Source of the DNA: Paenibacillus sp. OK003
GTDB lineage: Bacteria > Bacillota > Bacilli > Paenibacillales > Paenibacillaceae
Direction of reading: 5' to 3'
Assembly: GCF_900109515.1 (NCBI RefSeq)
Contig: NZ_FOBD01000004.1
Span: 310,001-374,000, forward strand
Length of the DNA: 64,000 nucleotides
Both the position numbers and the translations under genes were made by a program. Below, piece by piece: positions 53,575 through 63,142 of this stretch (positions are counted from its first letter, which is position 1; each line of letters opens with the position of its first letter). The notes beneath the pieces are model-generated. The model was not told where the DNA came from. It did not search any database and worked only from the letters and a program-made list of their open reading frames with translations.

Positions 53575-54759
53575 TTATGAATTAGTTGTTTTTTCTCTTA
53601 GCATTCCACTGTCATCTACCGCTAGGATGGCTTGCTGCAACGTCTCTTTATCCTGAACCAAAGCAAGTCTCACATATCCTTCACCCGAAGGGCCGAAGGC
53701 ACTTCCTGGCGTTACGATTACACCCGCTTGTGTAACCAAATCCATGGCAAACTGTTCTGAGGTATCGTAGTGGTCTGGAATCCGACTCCAGATGAACATG
53801 GTGGCTTCGGGTTTGGCGATATGCCAACCGAGGTTGGTGAATCCTTCGCACAGAACATCTCTGCGCTCCTCGTAGATATCTCTGACTCGCTCAACTTCAC
53901 TCTGATCCCCTGTGATTGCAGCAATGGCTGCCTTCTGAATCGGAAGAAACATGCCGTAATCCATGTTGGATTTCAGCTTTTTAAGCACAGATACCACATC
54001 CGGGTTCCCCACACAAAAGCCGATCCGTGCCCCGGCCAATCCATAGGTTTTGGATAACGAGTTGAATTCAATACCAACATCCATCGCGCCGGGATAAGCT
54101 AGGAAACTTCCGCACGTTTTCCCATCGAACACCAGCTCGCTGTATGCATTGTCATGGAGAACGATAATGTCATACTTCTTGGCAAACTCAATCAGATCCA
54201 GATAGAACTGGTCGGGTGCCATCGCTGTTGTCGGATTGTTCGGATAGGATACAAGCATGAATTTTGCTTTGCGCGCAACAGCTTCGGGAATGTCCTGAAG
54301 TTGAATAACATATCCGTTTTCTTCTTTTTGGGGCATATAATACAGCTCGGCTCCTGCCAGTAGAGGTCCATCAGCAAAGACCGGATAACAAGGATCGGGT
54401 ACAAGGACCAGATCTCCTTCATCAACAATCGCCAACGAAATGTGGGCAAGGCCTTCCTGTGATCCAAGCAAGGAGCAAATTTGGGTTTTCGGGTTCAGTT
54501 CAACATGGTAACGCCGCTTGTACCATTCACTGACTGCCTGTAGCAATTCGCTCTGATCATTCACAGCATATGTATAGTTTGAAGCATCTGCTGCTGCCTC
54601 GCATAAAGCCGTCATGATATGTTGGGCAGGGGGAATATTGGGTGTGCCTACACTTAAATCGATGACAGGTTCTCCGTTCTCCAGCCGCTGCCTCTTGATT
54701 TCCAGCAAACGCGTAAATATCCCTTCACTGAAGTGTTCCATACGTTTAGCAAACTTCAT
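53575..54759 (-). CDS. Class I/II PLP-dependent aminotransferase
   Basis: 394 aa from ATG 54759 (GGAGG about 10 nt upstream). Fold-type I aminotransferase: IDLSVGTPNIPPAQHIMTAL, LLGSQEGLAHISLAIVDEGD, LVSYPNNPTTA, and the PLP lysine in NSLSKTYGLAGARIGF. The pattern resembles the LL-diaminopimelate/aromatic aminotransferase branch of Bacillota. Substrate is not decided by sequence alone. Monocistronic, convergent with the iron permease. Confidence 0.88.
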   Translation of the reverse strand: MKFAKRMEHFSEGIFTRLLEIKRQRLENGEPVIDLSVGTPNIPPAQHIMTALCEAAADASNYTYAVNDQSELLQAVSEWYKRRYHVELNPKTQICSLLGSQEGLAHISLAIVDEGDLVLVPDPCYPVFADGPLLAGAELYYMPQKEENGYVIQLQDIPEAVARKAKFMLVSYPNNPTTAMAPDQFYLDLIEFAKKYDIIVLHDNAYSELVFDGKTCGSFLAYPGAMDVGIEFNSLSKTYGLAGARIGFCVGNPDVVSVLKKLKSNMDYGMFLPIQKAAIAAITGDQSEVERVRDIYEERRDVLCEGFTNLGWHIAKPEATMFIWSRIPDHYDTSEQFAMDLVTQAGVIVTPGSAFGPSGEGYVRLALVQDKETLQQAILAVDDSGMLREKTTNS

Positions 54760-54943
54760 GATCACACAGCCTCCATAACTGATTCACTCTTTCTATTCTC
54801 ACTATTTCTATCATAAATGGAGAAAGGTCAAATGAGAAGAGAGGCAGACGATCTTCATGGAGCGCAGTTCCAAACGTTGAAGATACCGCTTAAAAAATAG
54901 TTGTATTTTGAATAAAGTATGTTATGATATCTCTAATTAAAGG

Positions 54944-54969
54944 ATTATTTTCTATATATAGAAAATAAT
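54944..54969. promoter_or_regulatory. Perfect 26-bp AT-rich palindrome upstream of the GH43 operon
   Basis: ATTATTTTCTATA is followed directly by its exact reverse complement, with no spacer. It lies in the 514-bp gap between the aminotransferase and GH43 genes. It has no terminator context. It is a candidate operator for a dimeric regulator. The remaining gap contains a cre site at 55028 and a long leader with no other gene I can support. Confidence 0.55.
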
Positions 54970-55027
54970 TACATTATAATTGCGTTCTGCTTCAACTCCG
55001 CAACAAACGTTTTTAATTTCATCATAT

Positions 55028-55041
55028 TGAAAGCGTTTGCA
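55028..55041 (+). promoter_or_regulatory. cre site (CcpA) upstream of the GH43 operon
   Basis: TGAAAGCGTTTGCA matches the cre consensus except at position 12. Confidence 0.75.
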
Positions 55042-55273
55042 TTAGACAACCGGAGTAATTATATAACTTGCTCTTATTTCAGTCTCCAGTCTTCAGTTTT
55101 ATTCAAGGGTTGATGTCTGAGCCATGGAGAACCTTGCAAAACAGGTTGAGAGAGGCTCGGCTTAAACCATACATGCTAACGTTTTTCCAGGAGGCACTTT
55201 GCAAGAAGGGAGGTGAGTGGTCAAGGATTTACGTCTTTAACAAAAACTCAATTTCAAATTGGAGGGAAAATGA

Positions 55274-57181
55274 ATGATTCGAAAAGGGTTGATATGTTTG
55301 ATGGCATTTGTTCTGATATTTAGTGGTTTGCCTATGGGGTTCACCCATGCTGCCAATCAGCCTCTCGCAAAGATTCCTGGAAACGCTAACCCGCTCATGG
55401 ATCATAAATTGGGAGCCGATCCTTATGTGCTGGTGCACAACGGCAGAGTTTACGTTTACATGTCAAGTGATTCATATGTTTACAACAGTAATGGTACGGT
55501 AAAAGAAAATGACTTCAGCATGCTGAACAAAGTTCATGTCATATCCTCTGCCGACATGGTGAACTGGACAGATCACGGGGCCATTCCGGTGGCAGGCAGC
55601 AATAATGCCAATAACGGGCAAGGCATTGCCAAGTGGGCCTGGGGCTCCTGGGCTCCCGCAGTTGCCAAAAAAAGCATAGCAGGAAAGGACAAGTTCTTTC
55701 TTTATTTTGCGAACAGTGCATCAGGCATTGGTGTATTAACGGCGGATTCACCAATTGGACCTTGGAGCGATCCGCTGGGCAAGGCATTGGTCACACTTAG
55801 TACGCCTGGCATGTCAGGCGTGACATGGCTTTTTGACCCGGCAGTGCTGGTTGATGATGATGGTACAGGATACCTGTATGTAGGTGGGGGCATACCGAAT
55901 ACTTCCGATCCGGCCTCGATTGCGAACCCCAAAACGGCACGTGTGCTTAGGCTGGGAGACAATATGACCAGTGTCGTTGGCAGTGCGGTCACCATTGATG
56001 CGCCTTATTTGTTCGAGGATTCGGGCATTCATAAGTACAACGGTAAATATTATTACTCGTACTGCATTAACTTTTCGGGCACACACCCGGCTGCCTATCC
56101 GGCAGGAGAGATTGGTTACATGGTAAGTGACAGTCCTATGGGTCCGTTTACGTACAAAGGTCATTTTTTGAAAAATCCGTATGCCTTCTTCGGTGTTGGC
56201 GGGAACAATCACCACGCTGTATTTAATTTCAACAACCAGTGGTACACCGTCTACCATGCACAAACGGTGAGCAAAGCTCAGTTGGGCGATGGGAAAGGAT
56301 ACCGTTCGCCGCATATCAACAAGCTGGTGCATAATGCGGATGGCACGATCCAGGAGGTGCAGGGCAACCTGGCAGGCATCTCGCAGACAGCCAATCTGAA
56401 TCCGTACACCAGGGTGGAGGCCGAGACAATCGGATGGCAAGCCGGAATCACAACCGAGGCGACTCAGGCTATCGGTGGGCCGTTCAATAACCAGAATGTC
56501 ACGAACATCCATAATGGCGACTGGATTGCCGTGGGTAACGTGGACTTTGGTTCTGCAGGCGCAAGCACATTTAAAGCTAATGTAGCTTCCACGGTGGGCG
56601 GCAAAATCGAAATTCGTCTCGACAGCGCAACAGGTCCACTTGTGGGTACACTTAATGTGAATCCAACCGGCGGTGCACAGAATTGGAGCGAAATTCAAAC
56701 GAGTGTTAGTAATGCTACAGGGGTACACCGCTTGTATCTGGTGTTCACTGGCACAGGCAGCGGCAATCTGTTTAATCTGGATTACTGGCAGTTTGGCAAC
56801 AACACATCCAGTAATCCGGTCACCAAGGTTGAAGCCGAAAGTATGACCATTAGTGGTCCGTATGCGGGAACGATCAGTTCCCCCTTCAACGGGGTAGCCT
56901 TATATGCTAATCAGGATGCTGTGGCGTATAATCAATACTTTGGCAACCCAACTCATCAATTCTCAGTTCGTGGAGCTTCCAATAATAGCAGTACAGCGAG
57001 AGTGGATCTGGTCATTGGCGGCGTAACACATGGTTCGTTTTATTTCACCGGAACGGCGCCAACGGTTCAAACCCTGCCCAACATTACACATGCAACGGGT
57101 AACCAGGAGGTCAAGCTGATCGTGACCACGGACAACGGGACCTGGGATGCGTATGTGGATTATATCGAATATTCCCTGTGA
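55274..57181 (+). CDS. Secreted GH43 arabinoxylan arabinofuranohydrolase-type enzyme with CBM6 domains
   Basis: 635 aa. ATG 55274 follows GGAGG. Signal peptide about 1-27. A GH43 five-bladed propeller spans about 30-375: catalytic base region MDHKLGADPYVLVHNGRVYV (Asp49), WLFDPAVLVDDDGTGYLYVG and the Glu-containing DAPYLFEDSGIHKYNGKYYY. Two CBM6-type modules follow (about 385-508 and 515-635), each starting with an A/VEAE segment (RVEAETIGWQ; KVEAESMTISG). Architecture is like XynD, which removes arabinose from arabinoxylan. It precedes a second GH43 gene by 78 bp, and cre repression is expected. Confidence 0.88.
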   Translation: MIRKGLICLMAFVLIFSGLPMGFTHAANQPLAKIPGNANPLMDHKLGADPYVLVHNGRVYVYMSSDSYVYNSNGTVKENDFSMLNKVHVISSADMVNWTDHGAIPVAGSNNANNGQGIAKWAWGSWAPAVAKKSIAGKDKFFLYFANSASGIGVLTADSPIGPWSDPLGKALVTLSTPGMSGVTWLFDPAVLVDDDGTGYLYVGGGIPNTSDPASIANPKTARVLRLGDNMTSVVGSAVTIDAPYLFEDSGIHKYNGKYYYSYCINFSGTHPAAYPAGEIGYMVSDSPMGPFTYKGHFLKNPYAFFGVGGNNHHAVFNFNNQWYTVYHAQTVSKAQLGDGKGYRSPHINKLVHNADGTIQEVQGNLAGISQTANLNPYTRVEAETIGWQAGITTEATQAIGGPFNNQNVTNIHNGDWIAVGNVDFGSAGASTFKANVASTVGGKIEIRLDSATGPLVGTLNVNPTGGAQNWSEIQTSVSNATGVHRLYLVFTGTGSGNLFNLDYWQFGNNTSSNPVTKVEAESMTISGPYAGTISSPFNGVALYANQDAVAYNQYFGNPTHQFSVRGASNNSSTARVDLVIGGVTHGSFYFTGTAPTVQTLPNITHATGNQEVKLIVTTDNGTWDAYVDYIEYSL

Positions 57182-57259
57182 TCACTTATTATAGGATCTG
57201 TAATTCCAGTGATTGGCATATGTTTCAATGATTCTGTGAATGATCAGGAGGCTATGCGA

Positions 57260-59323
57260 ATGTGGAAAAGGATAGGCATGTTGCTGCTGATTCTGCCGCT
57301 GCTTGTGATATCGATTCCAGTTGGTCCCGTATCGGCGGCTGCGACGTTTAGCAATCCGGTGATCCATGCCGATGTTCCGGATAGCGACGTGATCCGGGTA
57401 GGCAATGTGTATTATATGACGAGTACTACCATGCATATGAACCCGGGTGTGCCCATCATGAAATCATACGATCTTGTGAATTGGGAGATTGTGAATTATG
57501 TATATGATACGTATGCAAACACCGACTCCCATAATCTGAACAATGGTCAGAATGAATATGGAAGAGGCTCCTGGGCGAGCAGTCTGAGATATAACAACGG
57601 TGTCTATTACGTTGCCTTTAGCTCGCTCTCTACGGGCAAAACCTATATCTATAAGACGGGCAATATTGAGACAGGGCCATGGACAATATCCACATTGGGC
57701 AGTTATTATCACGATGCTTCGCTGCTTTTTGACAACGGACGGGCATTTCTGGTCCATGGTACTGACAATATCAGCATCGTTGAGCTTAATGCGGAGGCAA
57801 CGGCAGTCAAGGCGGGCGGTCTGAATCAGGTTCTAATTACCAACGCCAGCAATGTGGCCGGTTCGAATTTCATTGTGAAGGCTGAAGGTGCTCATATTCA
57901 GAAGATCAACGGGAAGTATTATGTGTTTCTGATCGCTTGGCCTACAGGGGATAGTCGTGTCCAGATTACCTATCGTGCGGATAGCTTGACCGGGCCGTAT
58001 ACAGGCCGCGTTGTACTAAGGGATTCAGGCATTGCGCAGGGAGGCATTGTCGATACAGCCACGGGTTCCTGGTATGCTCTGCTGTTCAGAGACAGTGGTG
58101 CTGTTGGGCGTATTCCTTATCTCGTTCCGGTAACATGGTCGGACAACTGGCCTGTCTTTGGCGTGAATGGCAAGGTTCCGCTGACGATGAATGTTCCGGT
58201 GGAGGGGTACCCCGCGAAAAAGATTTATGGCTCAGATGAATTTAACGCTGGAACAGGCACCGGCTCAGTGCAACAGTTATTAGTCAACAGCGGTTTCGAA
58301 GATGCCAGCCTAAGTCCGTGGACCAGTAACAATACGGCAACGATTGCGGCTACCTCTTCAGAGTTTTTTGGCGGCTCCAAAAGCCTGCTGGTCAGTAGCA
58401 GACAACAAACGGCCGCGGGTGTGAAACAAGTGATTACGGGCAAGGTTACGCAGGGCGGCGTGTATACATTTTCGGCCAAAGTGAAATACACAACCGGACC
58501 CGCAACCAAAACGTTCAACTTTAGCATCCAGAATGGCCCGAGCTACACAGGCATTTCCATTATGGGCAGTGCGACACTGACCAAGGGACAGTGGGGAACA
58601 ATCCAGGGAACGTACACGGTTCCGGCTAATGCGGACCTGTCGCAGACCTTCGTATTTCTTGAGACGCCGTACAGCTCGAATCCGGACCCTGCCAATGATC
58701 TGATGGATTTCTATGTAGACGATGTTTCATTCAATACGACTGCTGCGACTGGAGGAACAAGCACAGGTCTTGCGAAATTCTGGCAGTGGAATCACAATCC
58801 TGATCCGGCCAACTGGTCGCTGACACAGCGCTCCGGCTTCATGAGACTCACAACGGGTAAAGTAAGTCCCAGCCTTCTGGAGGCCAGAAACACACTGACC
58901 CAAAGAACGTTCGGACCGAAAAGCACAGGCACGGTGGCGATGGAGACAGCAGGCATGAAGGATGGCGATTATGCCGGGCTTGCCGCTTTTCAAGCGAGGT
59001 ACGGCTTCGTGAGCGTGAAGTTGTCGGGGAATGCCAAATCCATCGTCATGGCTAATGCCAGCTCGGGAACGATGACCGAGGTGGCCAGTGTGCCGTTGAA
59101 CCAGAACAGGGTGTACTTCCGGGTGATGTGCGATTTCACCAATCAAACGGACAAAGCCTACTTTGCGTATAGTCTGGACGGCACGAACTGGACAACCATC
59201 GGAAACACGCTGCAGATGTCTTATACGCTGCCGCACTTTATGGGCTATCGTTTTGCTTTGTTCAATTATGCGACCAAGTCCACGGGAGGCTTTGTCGATT
59301 TCGATTACTTCCGTGTAGAGTAG
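57260..59323 (+). CDS. Secreted GH43 beta-xylosidase-type enzyme with an inserted CBM
   Basis: 687 aa from ATG 57260, 8 nt after CAGGAGG. Signal peptide about 1-30. GH43 propeller about 31-320: NPVIHADVPDSDVIRVGNVY with catalytic Asp, YYHDASLLFDNGRAFLVHGT and VKAEGAHIQKINGKYYVFLI (Glu). The usual C-terminal beta-sandwich begins at GSDEFN (about 325) but is interrupted by about 170 residues resembling CBM4/9/22-type modules (LLVNSGFEDASLSPWTSNNT to MDFYVDDVSFN), then resumes at LAKFWQWNHNPDPANWSLTQ and runs to the end. Likely trims xylo- or arabino-oligosaccharides outside the cell with the upstream GH43. Confidence 0.88.
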   Translation: MWKRIGMLLLILPLLVISIPVGPVSAAATFSNPVIHADVPDSDVIRVGNVYYMTSTTMHMNPGVPIMKSYDLVNWEIVNYVYDTYANTDSHNLNNGQNEYGRGSWASSLRYNNGVYYVAFSSLSTGKTYIYKTGNIETGPWTISTLGSYYHDASLLFDNGRAFLVHGTDNISIVELNAEATAVKAGGLNQVLITNASNVAGSNFIVKAEGAHIQKINGKYYVFLIAWPTGDSRVQITYRADSLTGPYTGRVVLRDSGIAQGGIVDTATGSWYALLFRDSGAVGRIPYLVPVTWSDNWPVFGVNGKVPLTMNVPVEGYPAKKIYGSDEFNAGTGTGSVQQLLVNSGFEDASLSPWTSNNTATIAATSSEFFGGSKSLLVSSRQQTAAGVKQVITGKVTQGGVYTFSAKVKYTTGPATKTFNFSIQNGPSYTGISIMGSATLTKGQWGTIQGTYTVPANADLSQTFVFLETPYSSNPDPANDLMDFYVDDVSFNTTAATGGTSTGLAKFWQWNHNPDPANWSLTQRSGFMRLTTGKVSPSLLEARNTLTQRTFGPKSTGTVAMETAGMKDGDYAGLAAFQARYGFVSVKLSGNAKSIVMANASSGTMTEVASVPLNQNRVYFRVMCDFTNQTDKAYFAYSLDGTNWTTIGNTLQMSYTLPHFMGYRFALFNYATKSTGGFVDFDYFRVE

Positions 59324-59355
59324 ATGAAGCATGAGGCACCTTCTTGAAAATGCTG

Positions 59356-59386
59356 AACCCTCGCATGAAGCTATGCGGGGGTTTTG
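59356..59386 (+). terminator. Terminator of the GH43 operon
   Basis: AACCC-CGCAT pairs with ATGCG-GGGTT around a 5-nt loop, followed by TTTTG. Confidence 0.8.
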
Positions 59387-59395
59387 CTTCATTTT

Positions 59396-60078
59396 ATGTT
59401 GAAAAAATGTTGTTTTTTAGTGTACCTGTTATTCGTGGTTTTAATTACCCTTAGCGCATGCGAGCAGACTAATACTAGTACCAACGAAGATAAACCTACT
59501 GTAGCTGTGGGAGATATTCATGCGAAGGATACAAACACAGAAATTTCGCCGAGCACGAGAGGAGGTTTATCAAAAAATGCCTCCGATTTTGTAGCTGAAG
59601 ACAAAAGTGAGCTATCTGCTGTGGACTTTGAAACGGCTTATCCAAATGTGTGCGCAAGCTCTATCTGAGTATTATAAGGCGATTTGGAACGGCACGGACA
59701 TTGATTTGGATACCTACATTGACAATGAAAATCTTAAGCAATATACGCACAATAAAATTACATCTCAATATGGTTTGTTTCTCAAAAACAAGCTTACTTA
59801 TAACCAGGTGACGGGCGTTGATATTGGTGTTGAAAAAGTAGAGTATGTTGAAGGAGATAAGCGTTTTTTCTACTTTAAATTGGATGCTCATGTTAAAAAG
59901 GAATGTGGGTAACTTTGCTGAACCTACTGAATTTCTTGTACAAAATTTGAATGGAAAGTTAGTTATTGTTGATTGGTATACTGGTGCAAAGGATAGCTAT
60001 GATTCCACTGTACGTGGAGAAAAGGAGAATATCGACAACCCTGATATCTGGAATAATAAGGAATGGGTAAAACAATAA
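59396..60078 (+). pseudogene. Frameshifted copy of the lipoprotein gene at 63143
   Basis: The three reading frames joined reproduce the intact paralogue from CEQTNTSTNED through YYKAIWNGTDIDLDTYIDNE to NPDIWNNKEW. Two one-base insertions break it: near 59646 (after GCTTAT) and near 59905 (GGAATGTGGGTAAC against GGATATAGGTAAC in the intact copy). The start region has no ribosome site. The signal sequence differs (KKCCFLVYLLFVVLITLSAC). A relic of tandem or dispersed duplication. Confidence 0.92.
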
Positions 60079-60508
60079 CGGAATGACAGCAATGAGCTCT
60101 GATTAGCAGTCAGCAGTTCCTGAAGAACAGCGAATCCCTTCGATGGCTCATGTGCAACTGTCCAAAATTTGATTGTAGTAAGATGGGACTGTGTCAAAAG
60201 GAATTTCCCTCCCCAAAGCGCTAACGAATGTACCGCATCTTAAAAGGCATACAATCAAGGAATGGAAATTTTAACGAATCTCACTAACGTTATTCTGTAA
60301 GAAAATGGCGGTGACAGCCTGAAAATTGACCCAATCGACGAAATAACGTCGCTGTGATTCGTTATACGTCAGACCTGTGCAAATGGAAGCGAATAGCGTG
60401 TTCTTGGTTCATTAGAACAAAATAACACGAATCAGGGATGTTCCCCACGCATGACTTATGGGACAACCCTGCCCCTTTTAAATCTTCGTTCCGCCCGCTC
60501 AAGCCCGG
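60079..60508. other. Gene-free stretch with imperfect inverted repeats
   Basis: About 430 bp without a convincing gene. TTAACGAATCTCAC (60271-60284) is mirrored by GTGATTCGTTAT (60354-60365) with one base missing; related AACGAA/CGAATC words recur (60223, 60427). It could be a small intergenic repeat element or a structured 3' region for the minus-strand regulator. No tRNA or terminator is evident. Confidence 0.4.
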
Positions 60509-62794
60509 CTAGCCATGGCTGGAGGAAATGAATGGCTCATCACCTGCATGACGCTTGCGATATTCTCCGGGGGTTAGCCCGTACCGACGCTTGAACATGC
60601 GGATGAACGAGTTCACATTTTGATAGCCGACCTGTGTCGCAATGTCCTGAATTCGCAGATCCACATTCACAAGCAGTTCCTTGGCCCGCTCAACCCGCAG
60701 ATTGTTCAGATATTCGCTGAAGTTGATGTTCGTCTTTTCCTTGAAAATACTGGAGAGGTACCCCGATGTTAAATTCAACTTGTCGGCGACAATATTCAAA
60801 TTAATATCTTCCCCATAATGATGATCCAGGTAGTCCAGCACAAAGGTGATAACCGGATCACGCGTTTCCAGCTGGCTGCGTACTGCAGCAAGTACAGGTT
60901 GAGCCAGCGACTGAAGCCATTCCCTGTATTGCTGCACGGTATGAAAATCGGCAAATGGTTCACCCGGAGCAGAAGAGCGAAGCTCGGTAACCCGATGCGT
61001 CAAATTCAGCTTCATCACCGTCTTGCTGATCTGTTCGACTGCGCCGATGGCAAATGTGCGGAAGTCTTCTGCGGCTGCATCCTTGTGCTGCAGTTGTTCC
61101 AGCTGGCGATCCAGCCAAGCGAATACGGCCTCTTCATTGCCGGATTGCAGCAGGTTGTGCAGTTCCTCCCCATAGGTGACCTTCACATGGAAGGCATTGG
61201 ACGAAGAAGCGCGCGGCTCCACAATAACCTGTGTCTCCCCATTCAGCCTGCGCTCTTTCAACAGCATGGACAGATTGCTGTACGCATCGGTAAACGGAAT
61301 TTCTCCCGTATACACCGGACTTACCGCGATGGTGAGATAAAGGGTTTCCTCGACAGCCAGCAACTCCTTCAGTGTATCGAGCGCTTGAAGAATACCACTC
61401 TGCGGACCCGGATCGAACAGCAGCAGGAGCAGCTGGTCCTGCTCGGGCTGAATCGCAACGCTATTGGTTTTGCTGCTGGTGAACAGGCTTTGAATCAGCT
61501 TCCATAATAACAGGGTATGCTGCCCGAATTCATCCGGCTGGGATTTGAAGCCCACCTTGAACAGAATGGAGACATAAGGCTGCTCGGATTGCTGGGTATC
61601 CTCAAGCTCCGCCAGATAGGAGCTGAGCGGGATATTTTTCACTTTATGGATATAAGCGTACTGGCGCACGAGAGAGTTCTTCTGCGCAAGGTCGCTTTGA
61701 ATGTAGCGGTTGTTCTCCAAAATAGAGCTCAGGCGGTCGCCGATCATGGCGAATTCTTTTACACTGCTCCATTTGTCTGGTCCGCTGTCCGGATTTCGGT
61801 CCAGAGCGGCAATAAGGCGCTGGAGCGGCTGGTTTAATCGTATGCTGAAAAACAGGGAGGAGAGCACGCTAATCAGCACAGCAGCGCCAAGCAGGACAGC
61901 CAGCAGCAGCTGCATACCTCGCATTTCCGCGGCGATTACGGCGGCCTGGGTGACTCGGACATAAGTAAACCCTGTTTGTTTACCTTTTTCATAGAAGTAA
62001 TATTGATCCCCAATGCGTTCATGTTTGCTTCCATTTGCAGGTAGCTGCGGATTCTGCAGTTCCCCCTCCATCGTGGCGAACAGCAGGCGTCCCTCGTTGT
62101 CCAGAATGTAGAGCGGATTATGACCGGCATCGCCATATGTGTCCTGCATACGCTGTGGATTCAGCATAACAATACCGTACACATCTTCGTAAGGAATGGC
62201 TTTCATCATGACTGGCATCAGTTGACCGAGGGAGCGGGATGAGTGAAGGGTATTTTCCGTAAAAGCTGCGGCAGGCATGACTTTCAGGAACTGGTTGTTC
62301 ATCGTTTGCGTTTTCCAGTAATCCGGAGGATATTCCTTACTATAATAATATTTGCCGAACATATCGCTGGTACTGCTAAGACCTTCTTTCTCCAGTACAT
62401 AGTCTTCTTGCTTGAAATAGAGAATGAAATTGTCGATATGCAGAAAAGGATTGGCATACAACGTGGAGAGGTCCGACTTTACCTCTGCGGGAATATCGTA
62501 ACGGCGATTCTCCTTAATGTGGCTCAAAATGCCCAAGTTGGCCGTCCAGGTATCCGATTGAGTGAGGGCCAAAATCATGTTCTGGGTCAGGCGGAAGTGA
62601 TTCTCATACCCTTCAACGGTCTGTGCAAGGCCCAGTTCATTTTGTCTCACCATCTCCTGATAGACCTTGTTGCTTAAGTACAGATGGGAGAACAGATTAA
62701 ATGAAGCCAAAATCAGGATGACACTGAGGAAGCTCAGCATTAGCTTGACAAACAGTCCATTCAGCGCAAATTTGCTTGTAAGCAGTCCCTTCAT
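60509..62794 (-). CDS. Membrane-anchored AraC-family regulator
   Basis: 761 aa from ATG 62794 (GGGGGAA upstream). Membrane segment about 13-35, extracellular sensor about 36-290, second membrane segment about 292-315, then a cytoplasmic linker and a C-terminal AraC HTH pair (about 650-750; NIVADKLNLTSGYLSSIFKE, DIATQVGYQNVNSFIRMFKR). This is a one-component membrane regulator common in Paenibacillus, typically near genes for carbohydrate ABC uptake or glycan breakdown. The extracellular part resembles the sensor of YesN-type systems in layout. The GH43 operon next door is the obvious candidate target. A cre-like site, AGATAGCGCTTTCC (62944-62957), lies upstream. Confidence 0.85.
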   Translation of the reverse strand: MKGLLTSKFALNGLFVKLMLSFLSVILILASFNLFSHLYLSNKVYQEMVRQNELGLAQTVEGYENHFRLTQNMILALTQSDTWTANLGILSHIKENRRYDIPAEVKSDLSTLYANPFLHIDNFILYFKQEDYVLEKEGLSSTSDMFGKYYYSKEYPPDYWKTQTMNNQFLKVMPAAAFTENTLHSSRSLGQLMPVMMKAIPYEDVYGIVMLNPQRMQDTYGDAGHNPLYILDNEGRLLFATMEGELQNPQLPANGSKHERIGDQYYFYEKGKQTGFTYVRVTQAAVIAAEMRGMQLLLAVLLGAAVLISVLSSLFFSIRLNQPLQRLIAALDRNPDSGPDKWSSVKEFAMIGDRLSSILENNRYIQSDLAQKNSLVRQYAYIHKVKNIPLSSYLAELEDTQQSEQPYVSILFKVGFKSQPDEFGQHTLLLWKLIQSLFTSSKTNSVAIQPEQDQLLLLLFDPGPQSGILQALDTLKELLAVEETLYLTIAVSPVYTGEIPFTDAYSNLSMLLKERRLNGETQVIVEPRASSSNAFHVKVTYGEELHNLLQSGNEEAVFAWLDRQLEQLQHKDAAAEDFRTFAIGAVEQISKTVMKLNLTHRVTELRSSAPGEPFADFHTVQQYREWLQSLAQPVLAAVRSQLETRDPVITFVLDYLDHHYGEDINLNIVADKLNLTSGYLSSIFKEKTNINFSEYLNNLRVERAKELLVNVDLRIQDIATQVGYQNVNSFIRMFKRRYGLTPGEYRKRHAGDEPFISSSHG

Positions 62795-63142
62795 TATGAC
62801 ATTCCCCCTTGAGTACAGCCCCGGATCGAGTGGTTTAATCCTATCATAGCGGCATAAATCTGACACAAACAATATACACTTTTACTGAATTATACGCGGA
62901 TATCTGGAAAAAAGGAGTAAAGGCGAAAAGTTATATAACATGTAGATAGCGCTTTCCTTTTAGTAAATGGTATAATGTGGAGATGTACATTGGATATACA
63001 AGGGAAGTTACCTCACATTCAAGTCAATTTACAATCTTCTAAGCAAGAGAGGGTGCGCCTCACTCCAAAGTGCTATGCTTCAAAAAGAACTTCCCCTGCT
63101 TAATGACAGGCGTTGAACAATATTTTCACTGGAGGAATTGTA

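Noticed and set aside
55068..55277. 69-codon ORF in the GH43 leader
   Set aside because: Starts with TTG without a ribosome site, overlaps the GH43 start and has no recognisable sequence; probably leader RNA.
55814..56728. 304-codon minus-strand ORF opposite the first GH43 gene
   Set aside because: Shadow frame; the plus strand has clear GH43 and CBM6 sequence.
60818..61507. 229-codon plus-strand ORF opposite the membrane AraC gene
   Set aside because: Antisense frame without start signals.
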